Shown: piece by piece, positions 55,032 to 64,000 of the stretch
Layout: every line of letters starts with the position of its first letter
Numbering within the stretch: position 1 is the first letter of the stretch
NCBI GenBank assembly: GCA_036346375.1
Contig: CM070511.1
Location: forward strand, 13,950,001 to 14,014,000
Source: Guadua angustifolia
Lineage: Eukaryota; Streptophyta; Magnoliopsida; Poales; Poaceae
Direction of reading: 5' to 3'
DNA length: 64,000 nucleotides
Translations under genes and position numbers: made by a program
Notes under the pieces: model-generated
The model's database searches: none
The model's input: the letters and a program-made list of their open reading frames with translations, nothing else
What the model was told of the DNA's origin: nothing

Positions 55032-58000
55032 TGTAACATCCTCAGATTTGGTTAAATATAAATTTTATAATTTATTTTGAATTTTTGAGAATTTCTGGAA
55101 TTTATTTGAATTTATTTGAATTTCTGAAAATAACTCTTATTGGGAAATTAATTTAATAATGAAAAGTATTAATAAAATAAAATTTAAAATATTTTATTTG
55201 AGTTCAAAATGTCCTAAAATATTTTTAGGAATTTTTCTAGAATTTTTCTGATATTTTTGAAGCCTCAAATAATTTAAACGAATATTCGGAATTATTTTTA
55301 ATCGATAAACCTTTGAAATTGAATTGAAAGATGTGGCCGAGCCCATTCTTGTCGCCGCCAAACCCTAGCGCGTCATTGTTTCTCCACCGTACGATCTCGA
55401 TCCGACGGTTGTGATTCACCCGTGTCGGTTCGATGCTCTCACCGTTGGATTTCACGTGGACACACGGATTTGTGCCACGTCGCCTCGTCTTCTTCACTGG
55501 TAACGCCGCCGCCGCCGCCATGCGTTGCAAGTCGAAACTGCCGCCATTACTGGCCGCCGTGTACCTCTCCCGCTTCATCTTCTAGCCCGGGCTATAAAAC
55601 ACCTCATCCCGCACATGTAGAGCCCTTTCACGCATCCCAAGGTCCACCGTAGACGCTATACGTGCTCACCGCAGATTCATGATCTTCGCCGCCATTTGCG
55701 TCCATCGTCGGTGACTCTCCGTCGCTGCTTTGTGACCACCGGAGTATTCCTCTCGTCCAGCCGCACCGGGGGAGCTACTTCCTGTCGCCGGAGGATCATC
55801 GGAACGCCGTCGCCCGCGTCATCTTCTTCCGCTCCGGTCTTCGAACGTCGTCGCACCATCGCCGGACTTCGAAGCTTTGTCAACCGTCCAAACCACGATC
55901 AACGTCTTCGATTCGTCCACGTCATCGTTTGAATAGTAAGTGCCATCTTCAAACCGTAGCCGTAGATCTAGCAATGAAGGGCTAGGATAGTGCCACGTGC
56001 CCGTAGCTGGGATCGCCCGCGTGTGCTTAAAACATAAGTTAAATGCTAGTCGTTGGATTAAGTATCGGACGATTGAGATCTATACGTAACCTGTGAATAG
56101 TAAACCTCATTATCAACTCGGTAGTTAGATATGGATCGTGCGGTTTATATTTTGCCACGTAGGCCATTTAACTGTAGCCGCTAGATCGAAGTCATTAAGC
56201 GTGAAATTTGGATTAATCTTGGCCGTAGAAATTTGAATGAGCGCTCGGATTTGCGCCGCGTCTGCGGTCGATCTGAAAGCGAGCGCGGTCGCCGCGGATC
56301 TTGGCGTCGGCCCGGTCTTGTATGTCGACGTCACCCGGATAGTGGCTGCCGTTCGATTTTGATCCGTCGGTTGGAGTTGCGCCACGTGTCGCCACCGGAA
56401 TAAACCGAGCTGAACCGTCGTTTAAATCTCGCCGTTTAGACTCGATCCGACGGTTGAGATTAGATCAACCTCTCGGTTGATACTTCGCCGCCGCTTGTCA
56501 CGCTCGGATGATTGACACGTCGTCTTGGCGTCGTGGTGGCGTCATAAGTGGGGCCCACTTATGCGAGTGGCGGGGTTTTTGCTGACGTCACCGAGCGTCA
56601 TCTTGACGTCATAAATCGGGATTTTTCCGTATAAAAATAAATAAAGAATTTCGGTTTATTCTTTTTAATTTATTTTAAAACTTCAAATGTTTATAACTTT
56701 TGCGTTTTAACTCCGATTTGAGTGATTCCAATTTCTAAAAATTTGTAAAATTAAGATTTATTTATTGGTGAATTTTGTAGAATTTTTAGAGTTAATTTAG
56801 CTCTCTAGAAAATGTATTTATTGGGTGTATGTTGAATTTAATTAGACGTTGATTTGTCGGGAGAGTTCGAGAGGGAAATTCCAGTACAAGATTTGACTCC
56901 GGACCAGGATCAACAACTCTTTGAAGGCAAGTTATGCTTTGACCATGTTGCTCCTAATTTTTGAAATATAGTTTGTTTTAAACTATGCATGCTAATTCAA
57001 CTAAAAATGACTTTAATTATTTTGGGTGAATTAGCTATCCAACCAAATTGTTTATGCCACCTTGATATCATTTGTATGCCATGATTCCTTGATAACCTAA
57101 GTTGGGTAAATCTAGTTGGTTGATGATATATATTGTGCCAACACGGGAGGCTAGGCCGTGAATAGTTGCTAGTTATGCTTACTACGTGAATGATATTCTT
57201 AAATACAAATGTAACCTTGACTAAATATTATGGAATGATTTTTGAATAAAGTGGAATCTTTGTTGGTAATGGTGTTGGACTGTAGAGACCTGTGTGGTTC
57301 TACATGAAAGACGATTATGGGCATGTGTTGCACCGTTGAATAACTTGGGGTGGAATTGATTTAGACTGGGGCAAATGGACCGAGGCTTCGTGTCAGGTGG
57401 GCCTGTGTGGCAACTGTGGGATGGGTTGAGTGTTGTGAGGGTGTGCCAAAAGCGAGAGAAGGATGTCTTGCCTTGGTCGATTAAGGACCTTACCTTGCAA
57501 GCCTTTGACTGAGTCTCTCGTACAACCACATGTCCGAATGGGAAGACCTAGTTTAGTAGGATTCAATGTCTTACCTTTGATACCTCGGGGTGGCGATTAC
57601 AGGGGTAATCATGCGGGGCGATGCTGTGCTTGCTTGGTACCCTATCCAGCGGTGTTAAATCATCCTATACTTGACTCGAGTGAGGGAAGTGATAGTGAAG
57701 GCAACACGGAGAGGTTCTTAGGCTAAGATAGAAGTCTCTGAAAAGCTTTGTTACGGTTAATCGTCTTTGTGGTGTGCGACTGTATCTTGTGGGTAAAGTG
57801 TACAACCTCTGCAGAGTGTTAAAACTGTTCGAATAGCCGAGTCCACGGTAATGGACAATGCTCGGGGATTACAGTCAAGGGGTAGTATTTGAAAATAAAA
57901 TGGGGTGGAGGCTGTGTGCCAAATAAACGTGATTAGGGACTGTGTGTCCAAAATGATGTGGAAAACAACTTGAGAAATATGTTAATTATATGATTTGATG

Positions 58001-58505
58001 CTTTCAATCTAATTAAATATCTTCTTAAAGTATTGGTGCAAAAGCAAAATAACTGGTAGAGCCATTCCTTTGTAACATGCCAAGCATATAGAATATAGAT
58101 GTGCATTTTGTGCATAACTTGTTGAGTACGGTGTGTACTCACCCTTGCGGACAAACCTACCAGAAGAAGAAACTACACCAGCCTACGAGGAAGAGTATGT
58201 CGAGGAGCCGGGGAACTAGGGGCAAGCCTTCGTCGAAGCGTCTGTGGAGAAGATGGACATCACGAAGTTTTACTTTCCGCTGCTATTTACTGTTTACTTT
58301 GAATAATGTAAGCCCTGTGTGGCAGACTATTGTAAGGTTGACCATAAGGTCGTACACTCGTTTATATACATGTTTGAAATACTTATTTAATATTCCGCTG
58401 TGTATGATGTGATATTATACCCTGTTAAGCCTGTGTGCACTAGCGCGATCCTGGACTAGTGCAGAATACACAGAGTGTCCGAAGTTGTAAATTCGGTATG
58501 CGACA
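55032..58505 (+). repeat. Tekay LTR shared by two internal regions (3474 bp)
   Basis: Starts TGTAACATCC and ends GTATGCGACA, followed by the PBS. A TATA box (CTATAAAAC) lies at 55592-55600, with GC-rich leader sequence behind it. The end block (GTGTGCACTAGCGCGATCCTGG, TACACAGAGTGTCC) is the inverted counterpart of 21280-21340. It is 0.8 kb longer than the minus-copy LTR. It serves as 3' LTR to the truncated copy on its left and 5' LTR to the copy on its right. Confidence 0.85.
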
Positions 58506-58509
58506 GAGG

Positions 58510-58520
58510 TGGTATCGAGC
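58510..58520 (+). promoter_or_regulatory. Primer-binding site, plus Tekay copy
   Basis: TGGTATCGAGC, four bases after the LTR end, identical to the minus copy and close to the initiator tRNA-Met site. Confidence 0.8.
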
Positions 58521-58689
58521 ATACCGATCGTGAGACTTGACCCTAGTTTAGGTGGCGATAAATGATAAGGTTATTTTGAAAGAGTTAAAATTGTGCAAGT
58601 TTATAAATGACATCTTGACTTGTCCTTTCTTTCTTACTTCATACCTATCTTTGTATGTTTGTACCAGTTTGATTTCTTTCAAAAATTTA

Positions 58690-59510
58690 GATCCGACGAG
58701 ATCTGTTTTGGCGGATGAGGAGGATCCACTCTTTCGAGAGCGCGACCGGGTGGCTATCTTTCTTTGGTTGTGGTACCGCTTGACTCTTGGAGGGCTTCGT
58801 GAGGCTGATCTACCGAGGTAACTCGGTGGTTCGGGCCGAGCTGGACGTCGCGTGGGACGTCAAGGTCATCGTCTATGCCCGAGACCGGGGGAGAGCCAAC
58901 CGTCCGTTTAACTTCCTTTGCCAGAGGTCCACTTTTGAGGCGGAATCGGTGATCGCTCGCTGGGCGATCGTCGTATCGCACGCACCTTCTCTGAGGAGCT
59001 CGTAGGCACTGTCTTTCGTCTTCACCCACGCCGAGACAACAGGTTCGACAGAGACCCGGAGGAGGAGGACGATGCTACAGTTACCCACTTGGCGAGGTAC
59101 GTCATCGCCCAGGAGGAGCTCATAGACGAGACTGTCCAGGAGCTGCGGAGGGCACGTGACGAGGTCGCCGAGGTCAGGGCCCAGCTGCAGGATGTTAGAG
59201 TGGCGATGACTCACTACATCAGGAGGGTGCACGAGCTGGAGGAGCTGCTGGAGGGACCAGAGCCGGAGCCGGTGCTTGAGCTGCACGACCCCGACCCCGA
59301 GGAGCCTGAGCAGGAGGCACCTGCCCGGAGGCACCAGCGCCGGTGGTGCGAGCCACCGAAGACCCGGCAAAGGTCACGAGCCAGCAGAGTCAGTGGGTTC
59401 CTACGTTCCACCAGCTGCGGGGCATTGGGATCGGTTTGCACCTATGCCGCCACACCCGCCGCATTATCCGCCTGGAGGACCGCAGTCTGGATGGCTCGAC
59501 GACTGAGCGT
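58690..59510 (+). pseudogene. Extra ORF upstream of gag (orf0-like)
   Basis: Three overlapping frames read as one decayed protein. The start is DPTRSVLADEEDPLFRERD (58690). The middle is RGNSVVRAELDVAWDVKVIV then YARDRGRANRPFNFLCQRST (58815-58930). The end is acidic and coiled-coil, with IAQEELIDETVQELRRARDE and RRVHELEELLEGPEPEP (59100-59270), then a Pro/Glu-rich tail. It sits between PBS and gag. Rice RIRE3/RIRE8-type elements have an extra ORF in this place; function unknown. The same protein's N-terminal half survives, fused to protease, in the minus copy. Confidence 0.65.
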
Positions 59511-59816
59511 TTTACTATATTTCCGAGTCGACTCCTGTGTTGAGTCAAGATATATTGAGTCAGTTTATTTAAGTTTGCCTTAGTACGGTTGGTTGAACTT
59601 ATGAGTTGTTATGGTTGCTTTTGGTGAACAATTTCTATGATATGCGTGTTTGGTATGCGCCGCAATGCCTGTAGGCACTTGTGAGCGGCCATATCCTTAT
59701 GATATTAAATAAAAATTGTGTGCTTATGTTTGAGTCGAACAAATCTTCTCCCCGCATAAGATTCTTGTTACTCGCATACCCTATTCCCTCTTTTCCCTAA
59801 ACTTAATGTTCTTAAG

Positions 59817-60990
59817 ATGGTGAACACTCGTGGAAACCGTGGAGCTGGAGGAAGCGGATCACAGCAGGAAGGAAATCAAAACAATGCACCGAACCCTCAA
59901 CCCCCACCTGTGGATATGAACAACCTGGGTGCATTCTTGGCTGCTCAAACCCAACTCATGTAGACCATGATGCAACAGATGCAGCAGATGCAGAATCAGG
60001 CTGCCGTTAATAACAACAACAACCAAGCTGTGCATCATGGGCATCACTCAAGATTGTCGGATTTTATGAGAACCAGACCTCCAACCTTCTCTGGGAACGT
60101 CAACCCCATTGAAGCAGATGACTGGTTGCGCACAATCGAGAGGAAGCTGCACATAACCCAATGTGTCGGCAATGAGAGAGTCTTATATGCTTCCCACCGA
60201 CTAGAAGGGACTATCACGCCAATGGTGGGAAAATTATTGCGCTTCCCATGAGCATCCCGAAATCACAGGATGAATTTACTATAGCCTTCGCCCGATTACC
60301 ATGTCTTGGGAGGTATGATCGAACTCAAGAAAGAAGAGCTCCGATCCTTGAAGCAAGGGGGCGGTCGGTGGCGATTACTTGAACAAGTTCACACGACTTG
60401 CTCGTTATGCACGGAGGATGTGTCCACGGACAAGGCTAAGCGATCCGATTCATGAAGGACTCAATTCGACTTCAAGTGGGGTGATCACCCACACCTTTCC
60501 CGATTTCCAAGAGCTTGTCAACAAGGCGCTCATTCTTGAAGATAAGCGCAAAGAATTGGATGATAATCATAGCGTCGTCTAGCACAAACAAGGAGGACGC
60601 CAAGGTCAGCGAGACCGAGGGTGGTACCTCAACAGTTCACTCAATTTCAACCAGAAGCAAAGACAAGGGCTCCAATGCTCGCACAGAGACCTCTTGGTCA
60701 ATCCACGACACTGCAAGGATCATCGACCCACTCTGAAATCATCAATGGCGGGAAGACGTTGCTACAAGCAAGCACGAAATGGGGCATTTCGCCAATGTAC
60801 ATCCCCAAGAAAGGAGGAGTCACTCTGTCTGCTTTAATCTAGGGAATACTCTGCGAACACCGGCTCAAGGAGGAAGTCGAGTACACCTTGGCCGAGCCGC
60901 ACCACAATCATTTGTTAGTGGAAGAGTTAATCACATCGTGATTTAAGAAGCTCTCGAGAATGCCACAGATGTCGTACTGGGTAAGTCGTT
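59817..60990 (+). pseudogene. gag (Tekay, plus), frame-broken
   Basis: ATG at 59817-59819 (MVNTRGNRGAGGSG), then NNLGAFLAAQTQLM, TAG (59961) and a Gln/Met-rich coiled coil. The capsid core follows: LSDFMRTRPPTFSGNVNP, ADDWLRTIERKLHIT and NERVLYASHRLEG. A frame slip at about 60215 turns the conserved WWENYCASHEHP block out of frame. VGDYLNKFTRLARYA comes near 60370. A degenerate CCHC knuckle (CYK...GAFRQC) lies at 60767-60810. Gag would form the particle. Confidence 0.8.
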
Positions 60991-61000
60991 AGTTAACTCA

Positions 61001-61660
61001 GTGCCAGCTACAATTCTATTCGATTCAGGAGCTTCTCATTCCTTCATTTCTCAAGTTTTTGTTATGAAAAATGATTTAGATGTAGTTAAACTTAAGCATA
61101 TGCTAATAGTTCAAACCCCTGGATCAGAACTCCGAGCTAAAGTAGGATGTTCTGGGGTAAAATTACTAATAAGTGGAATAGAGTTCCTAGCGAACCTAAT
61201 CATATTAGATACCCAGACAATAGATGTGATTTTGGGAATGGAATGGTTATCCAAGCACAAGGCAGTGCTAGATTGTGGGCGGAGAATGGTTACCATTGAG
61301 AGCCCAGATGGTAGGAAGGTGGAAGTTCAAGCAACTGCTGCTCGAGATGAGCAATTGATGATCAACAGTATGAAGACTGTTAATATGGAGGAGGTTTTGG
61401 TTGTTAGTGAATACCCGGATGTCTTTCCCGAAGATTTGCCAGGGATGCCACCGGACAGGGATATAGAGTTCGTGATTGAGCTGGTGCCAGGAACAGCTCC
61501 GATCGCAAAGAGACCTTATAGAATGTCCACTGAAGAACTAGTGGAGATGAAGAAGCAGATTGAAGAGTTATTGGAAAAAGGTTTTATAAGACCTAGTTCA
61601 TCACCGTGGGGAGCCCCATTGTTTGTAAAGAAGAAAGATGGAAGTTTCGAATGTGTATAG
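61001..61660 (+). pseudogene. Protease and start of RT (Tekay, plus)
   Basis: Starts in the protease: ILFDSGASHSFIS (catalytic Asp at residue 8 of this frame), VILGMEWLSKHKAVLDCG. The connector reads EYPDVFPEDLPGMPPDRDIE and the RT fingers KGFIRPSSSPWGAPLFVKK. The frame ends at 61660 after a single-base loss in the segment before MCIDYRALNE, where the next frame takes over (61606 onward). Confidence 0.85.
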
Positions 61661-62412
61661 ATTATCGTGCACTCAATGAAGTGACGATAAAGAACAAGTA
61701 TCCATTGCCAAGGATAGATGATCTCTTTGATCAGTTAAGAGGAGCGGGAGTCTTCTCTAAAATAGATCTTCGATCCGGATATCACCAGCTTAAGATTCGG
61801 ACTGAAGACATACCAAAGACAGCTTTTTCGTCAAGGTATGGTCATTATGAATTTACGGTCATGTCCTTCGGACTGACTAATGCTCCTGCATATTTCATGA
61901 ATATGATGAATAAAGTATTCATGAAATATTTGGATAAGTTTGTTGTCGTATTCATCGATGACATATTAGTTTACTCCAAGTCGGAGGAAGAGCATGCAGG
62001 ACATTTACGAATGGTTTTGGAAAAATTAAGGGAAAATCAGTTGTATGCAAAATTCAGTAAGTGTGACTTCTGGAAAAAGAAGGTTGAATTCTTGGGTCAT
62101 GTGATGACTGCCGAAGGAGTAGCTGTTGATCCGAAGAAAGTAGAAACAGTGTTGCATTGGGAGCAACCGAAGTCAGTTACCCAGATCAGAAGTTTTCTCG
62201 GAATGGCAGGATACTACCGCCGTTTCATTGAAGGGTTTTCTTCAATTGCGAGATCTCTTACGCAATTGTTAAAGAAAGAGAAAAAGTTCTTGTGGACACC
62301 TGAATGTGAAAAGAGTTTCCAAGAGCTGAAGAAGCGTTTGACTTCGGCACCAGTTTTGGTGTTGCCGAATACCAAGGATAATTTTGACATATATTGTGAT
62401 GCTTCGCGTTAG
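61606..62412 (+). pseudogene. Reverse transcriptase (Tekay, plus)
   Basis: MCIDYRALNEVTIKNKYPLP, FSKIDLRSGYHQLKI, MSFGLTNAPAYF and FIDDILVYSK are all present, then the thumb and connection (FLGHVMTAEGVAVDP, FLGMAGYYRRFIEGF). It ends at YCDASR followed by TAG (62410-62412), where the minus copy has a Gln codon (CAA). Apart from the upstream slip and this stop the RT is full length. Confidence 0.88.
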
Positions 62413-62430
62413 GGACTGGGATGTGTACTG

Positions 62431-63465
62431 ATGCAGAATGGTAAAATAGTGGCGTATGCGTCAAGGCAGTTAAGGCCACATGAACAAAATTACCCGACCC
62501 ATGATTTAGAGCTAGCTGCTGTAGTGCACGCTCTTAAAATATGGCGTCACTATCTTATGGGAAATCGGTGTGAAATATATACGGATCATAAAAGTTTAAA
62601 GTATATATTCACTCAATCGGACCTGAATATGAGACAGAGGAGATGGCTAGAGTTAATCAAGGATTACAATCTTGGAATTCACTATCATCCAGGAAAAGCC
62701 AATGTGGTGGCAGATGCCTTGAGTCGGAAAAGCCATGGTTTAAATCTGATAATAACAATAGATCAGTCTGATCTATGTAAAGAATTTCAGAAGCTAAGAT
62801 TAGAAGTTGTTCCGGAAGGATTTTTAGCTACTTTGGAAGTGAAACCGACCCTTGAAGATCAGATTAGGGAAGGGCAGAAAGATGATGAGAAGATTAACAG
62901 AATCAAATCCAAGATGGACGAAGATCTAGCTAAGGATTTCAGAGTAGATGAGAAGGGTACTTTATGGATAAAGAACAGAATATGTGTACCGCATAAACCG
63001 GAGTTGAAACAGTTGATTTTGGAGGAAGCGCATGATTCTAAGTATTCAATTCACCCCGGTAGTGCAAAAATGTACCAAGATCTCAAGAAAAGATTCTGGT
63101 GGCCAAATATGAAGAAAGAAGTAGCCGAGCATGTAGCGTTGTGTGATGTATGTCAAAGAGTCAAAGCCATGCATCAGAGACCAGCCGGACTGCTACAACC
63201 ACTTAAGATACCAGAATGGAAATGGGAGGAAATCGGGATGGATTTCATCACCGGCTTTCCAAGGACTCAGAGTGGATATGACTCCATATGGGTCATAGTA
63301 GATCGACTAACAAAGGTCGCTCATTTTATACCCGTAAAAACAACTTATTCTGGAGATAAGTTAGCGGAATTGTATATAGCAAGAATTGTGTGTTTACGGT
63401 GTAAAATCAAAAAAAAAGATAGTATCGGACAGAGGTACCCAATTTACCTCGAGATTTTGGGATAA
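62431..63465 (+). pseudogene. RNase H and integrase N-terminus (Tekay, plus)
   Basis: KIVAYASRQLRPHEQNYPTH, IYTDHKSLKYIFTQSDLNM, HPGKANVVADALSRKSHG (RNase H). Then the integrase finger HDSKYSIHPGS...LCDVCQRVKAMHQ and EEIGMDFITGFPRTQSGY. At about 63397 the sequence GGTGTAAAATCAAAAAAAAAG replaces GGTGTACCGAAAAACATAG of the sister copy, shifting the frame within an A-run. Confidence 0.88.
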
Positions 63466-64000
63466 GCTGCACACAGCTATGGGTACACGACTGAACTTTA
63501 GTACGGCATACCATCCACAGACAGATGGTCAGACCGAAAGGGTTAACCAAATACTCGAAGATATGCTGAGAGCCTGTGCTTTATCATACACATCATCATG
63601 GGACAAATGTTTGCCATACGCTGAGTTTAGCTACAATAATAGCTATCAAGCTAGCTTGAAAATGTCGCCTTTTGAAGCTTTGTATGGTCGACCGTGTCGG
63701 ACACCCTTGAACTGGAATGAGACGGGAGAACGTCATATTTTCGGACCGGACATACTTTTAGATGCAGAAGAGAAGATTGCTATGATCCGAGAAAGACTGA
63801 AGACTGCACAATCCAGGCAGAAGAGTTATGCGGATAACCGGCGTCGTGATTTGAGTTTCGAGCCAGAAGATTATGTATATCTCAAGGTCACGCCACTAAA
63901 GGGAGTTAAAAGGTTTCATGCTAAAGGAAAACTTGCTCCGAGATATGTGGGACCATTCAAGATATTGAGCCGCAAGGGAGAAGTTGCATATCAACTAGAA
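63420..64000 (+). pseudogene. Integrase core and C-terminus (Tekay, plus), cut by the window edge
   Basis: In the shifted frame: SDRGTQFTSRFWDKLHT (second Asp), STAYHPQTDGQTERVNQ (Glu), DKCLPYAEFSYNNSYQAS, MSPFEALYGRPCRTPLNWNE and PEDYVYLKVTPLKGVK. It is open to the window edge. The chromodomain expected to follow lies outside the window. Confidence 0.85.

Larger units (their letters stand above)
58506..64000 (+). mobile_element. Tekay-type chromovirus, plus strand, runs off the window
   Basis: After the LTR come PBS, extra ORF (58690-59510), gag (59817-60990), protease, RT, RNase H and integrase to the edge at 64000. It is broken by small indels and by TAG codons at 59961 and 62410. Order and motifs match the minus copy, which lacks gag. 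Confidence 0.85.

Noticed and set aside
55422..55932. Plus and minus ORFs rich in Arg and Ser
   Set aside because: They fall around the LTR TATA box and leader (55592 onward) of the Tekay LTR.

Overview
The window reads as repeat-rich nuclear DNA of a plant, most likely a grass. It is almost entirely transposable elements. The evidence is CACTA (En/Spm) transposases of the TNP2/TNP1 types, Ty3 retrotransposons of the chromodomain (Tekay) and Tat lineages, a Copia-type fragment, and GC-rich coding-like islands next to AT-rich spacers. No intact cellular gene is visible. Two short exon-like pieces near the left edge (1-228 minus, 1735-1845 plus) are the only plausible host sequence.

Layout. 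1-2900: AT-rich, with exon-like remnants and a small three-copy direct repeat. 2909-3218: a 310-bp CACTA-like miniature element flanked by GAA. 3366-21268: a large CACTA element with CACTA at its left end, palindromic subterminal repeats at both ends, and minus-strand transposase genes (TNP2-like 14845-17470, TNP1-like 9866-10818). It is interrupted by two LTR sequences (11139-14804 and 18849 to about 21050). The first interruption is bracketed by a 254-bp direct repeat that behaves like a very long target duplication. 21269-28812: a minus-strand Tekay element whose gag is deleted, with an upstream ORF remnant fused to protease. 28813-30560: remnants of a Ulp1-like protease gene of the kind carried by plant DNA transposons. 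30560-32520: a GC-rich segment of unknown origin. About 32520-40592: a decayed minus-strand Tat element with a right LTR only. 40593-40864: tail of a probable Copia LTR. 40865-47619: a plus-strand Tat element, 5' truncated, with one long pol frame broken by ten stops, an antisense ORF and a 3' LTR. 47620-53542: a transposase fragment, AT-rich spacer, and a minus-strand LTR with its primer-binding site. 53543-64000: plus-strand Tekay DNA arranged as internal 3' half, shared LTR, then a second internal region that runs off the window.

How it fits together. The Tekay copies encode, in order, an extra upstream ORF, gag, protease, reverse transcriptase, RNase H and integrase, and the minus-strand copy retains a chromodomain. 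The Tat copies encode gag, protease, RT, RNase H, a second RNase H and integrase. All are broken. The most useful signals are the insertion with the 254-bp duplication, the bias of in-frame stops to TAG and TGA in the plus Tat pol (with an amber shared by both Tat copies), the orf0-protease fusion, the antisense ORF with its own TATA box, a 39-bp coding minisatellite whose copy number differs between Tat copies, and clustered odd differences between sister copies at C-N-G sites that may be base-calling artefacts.
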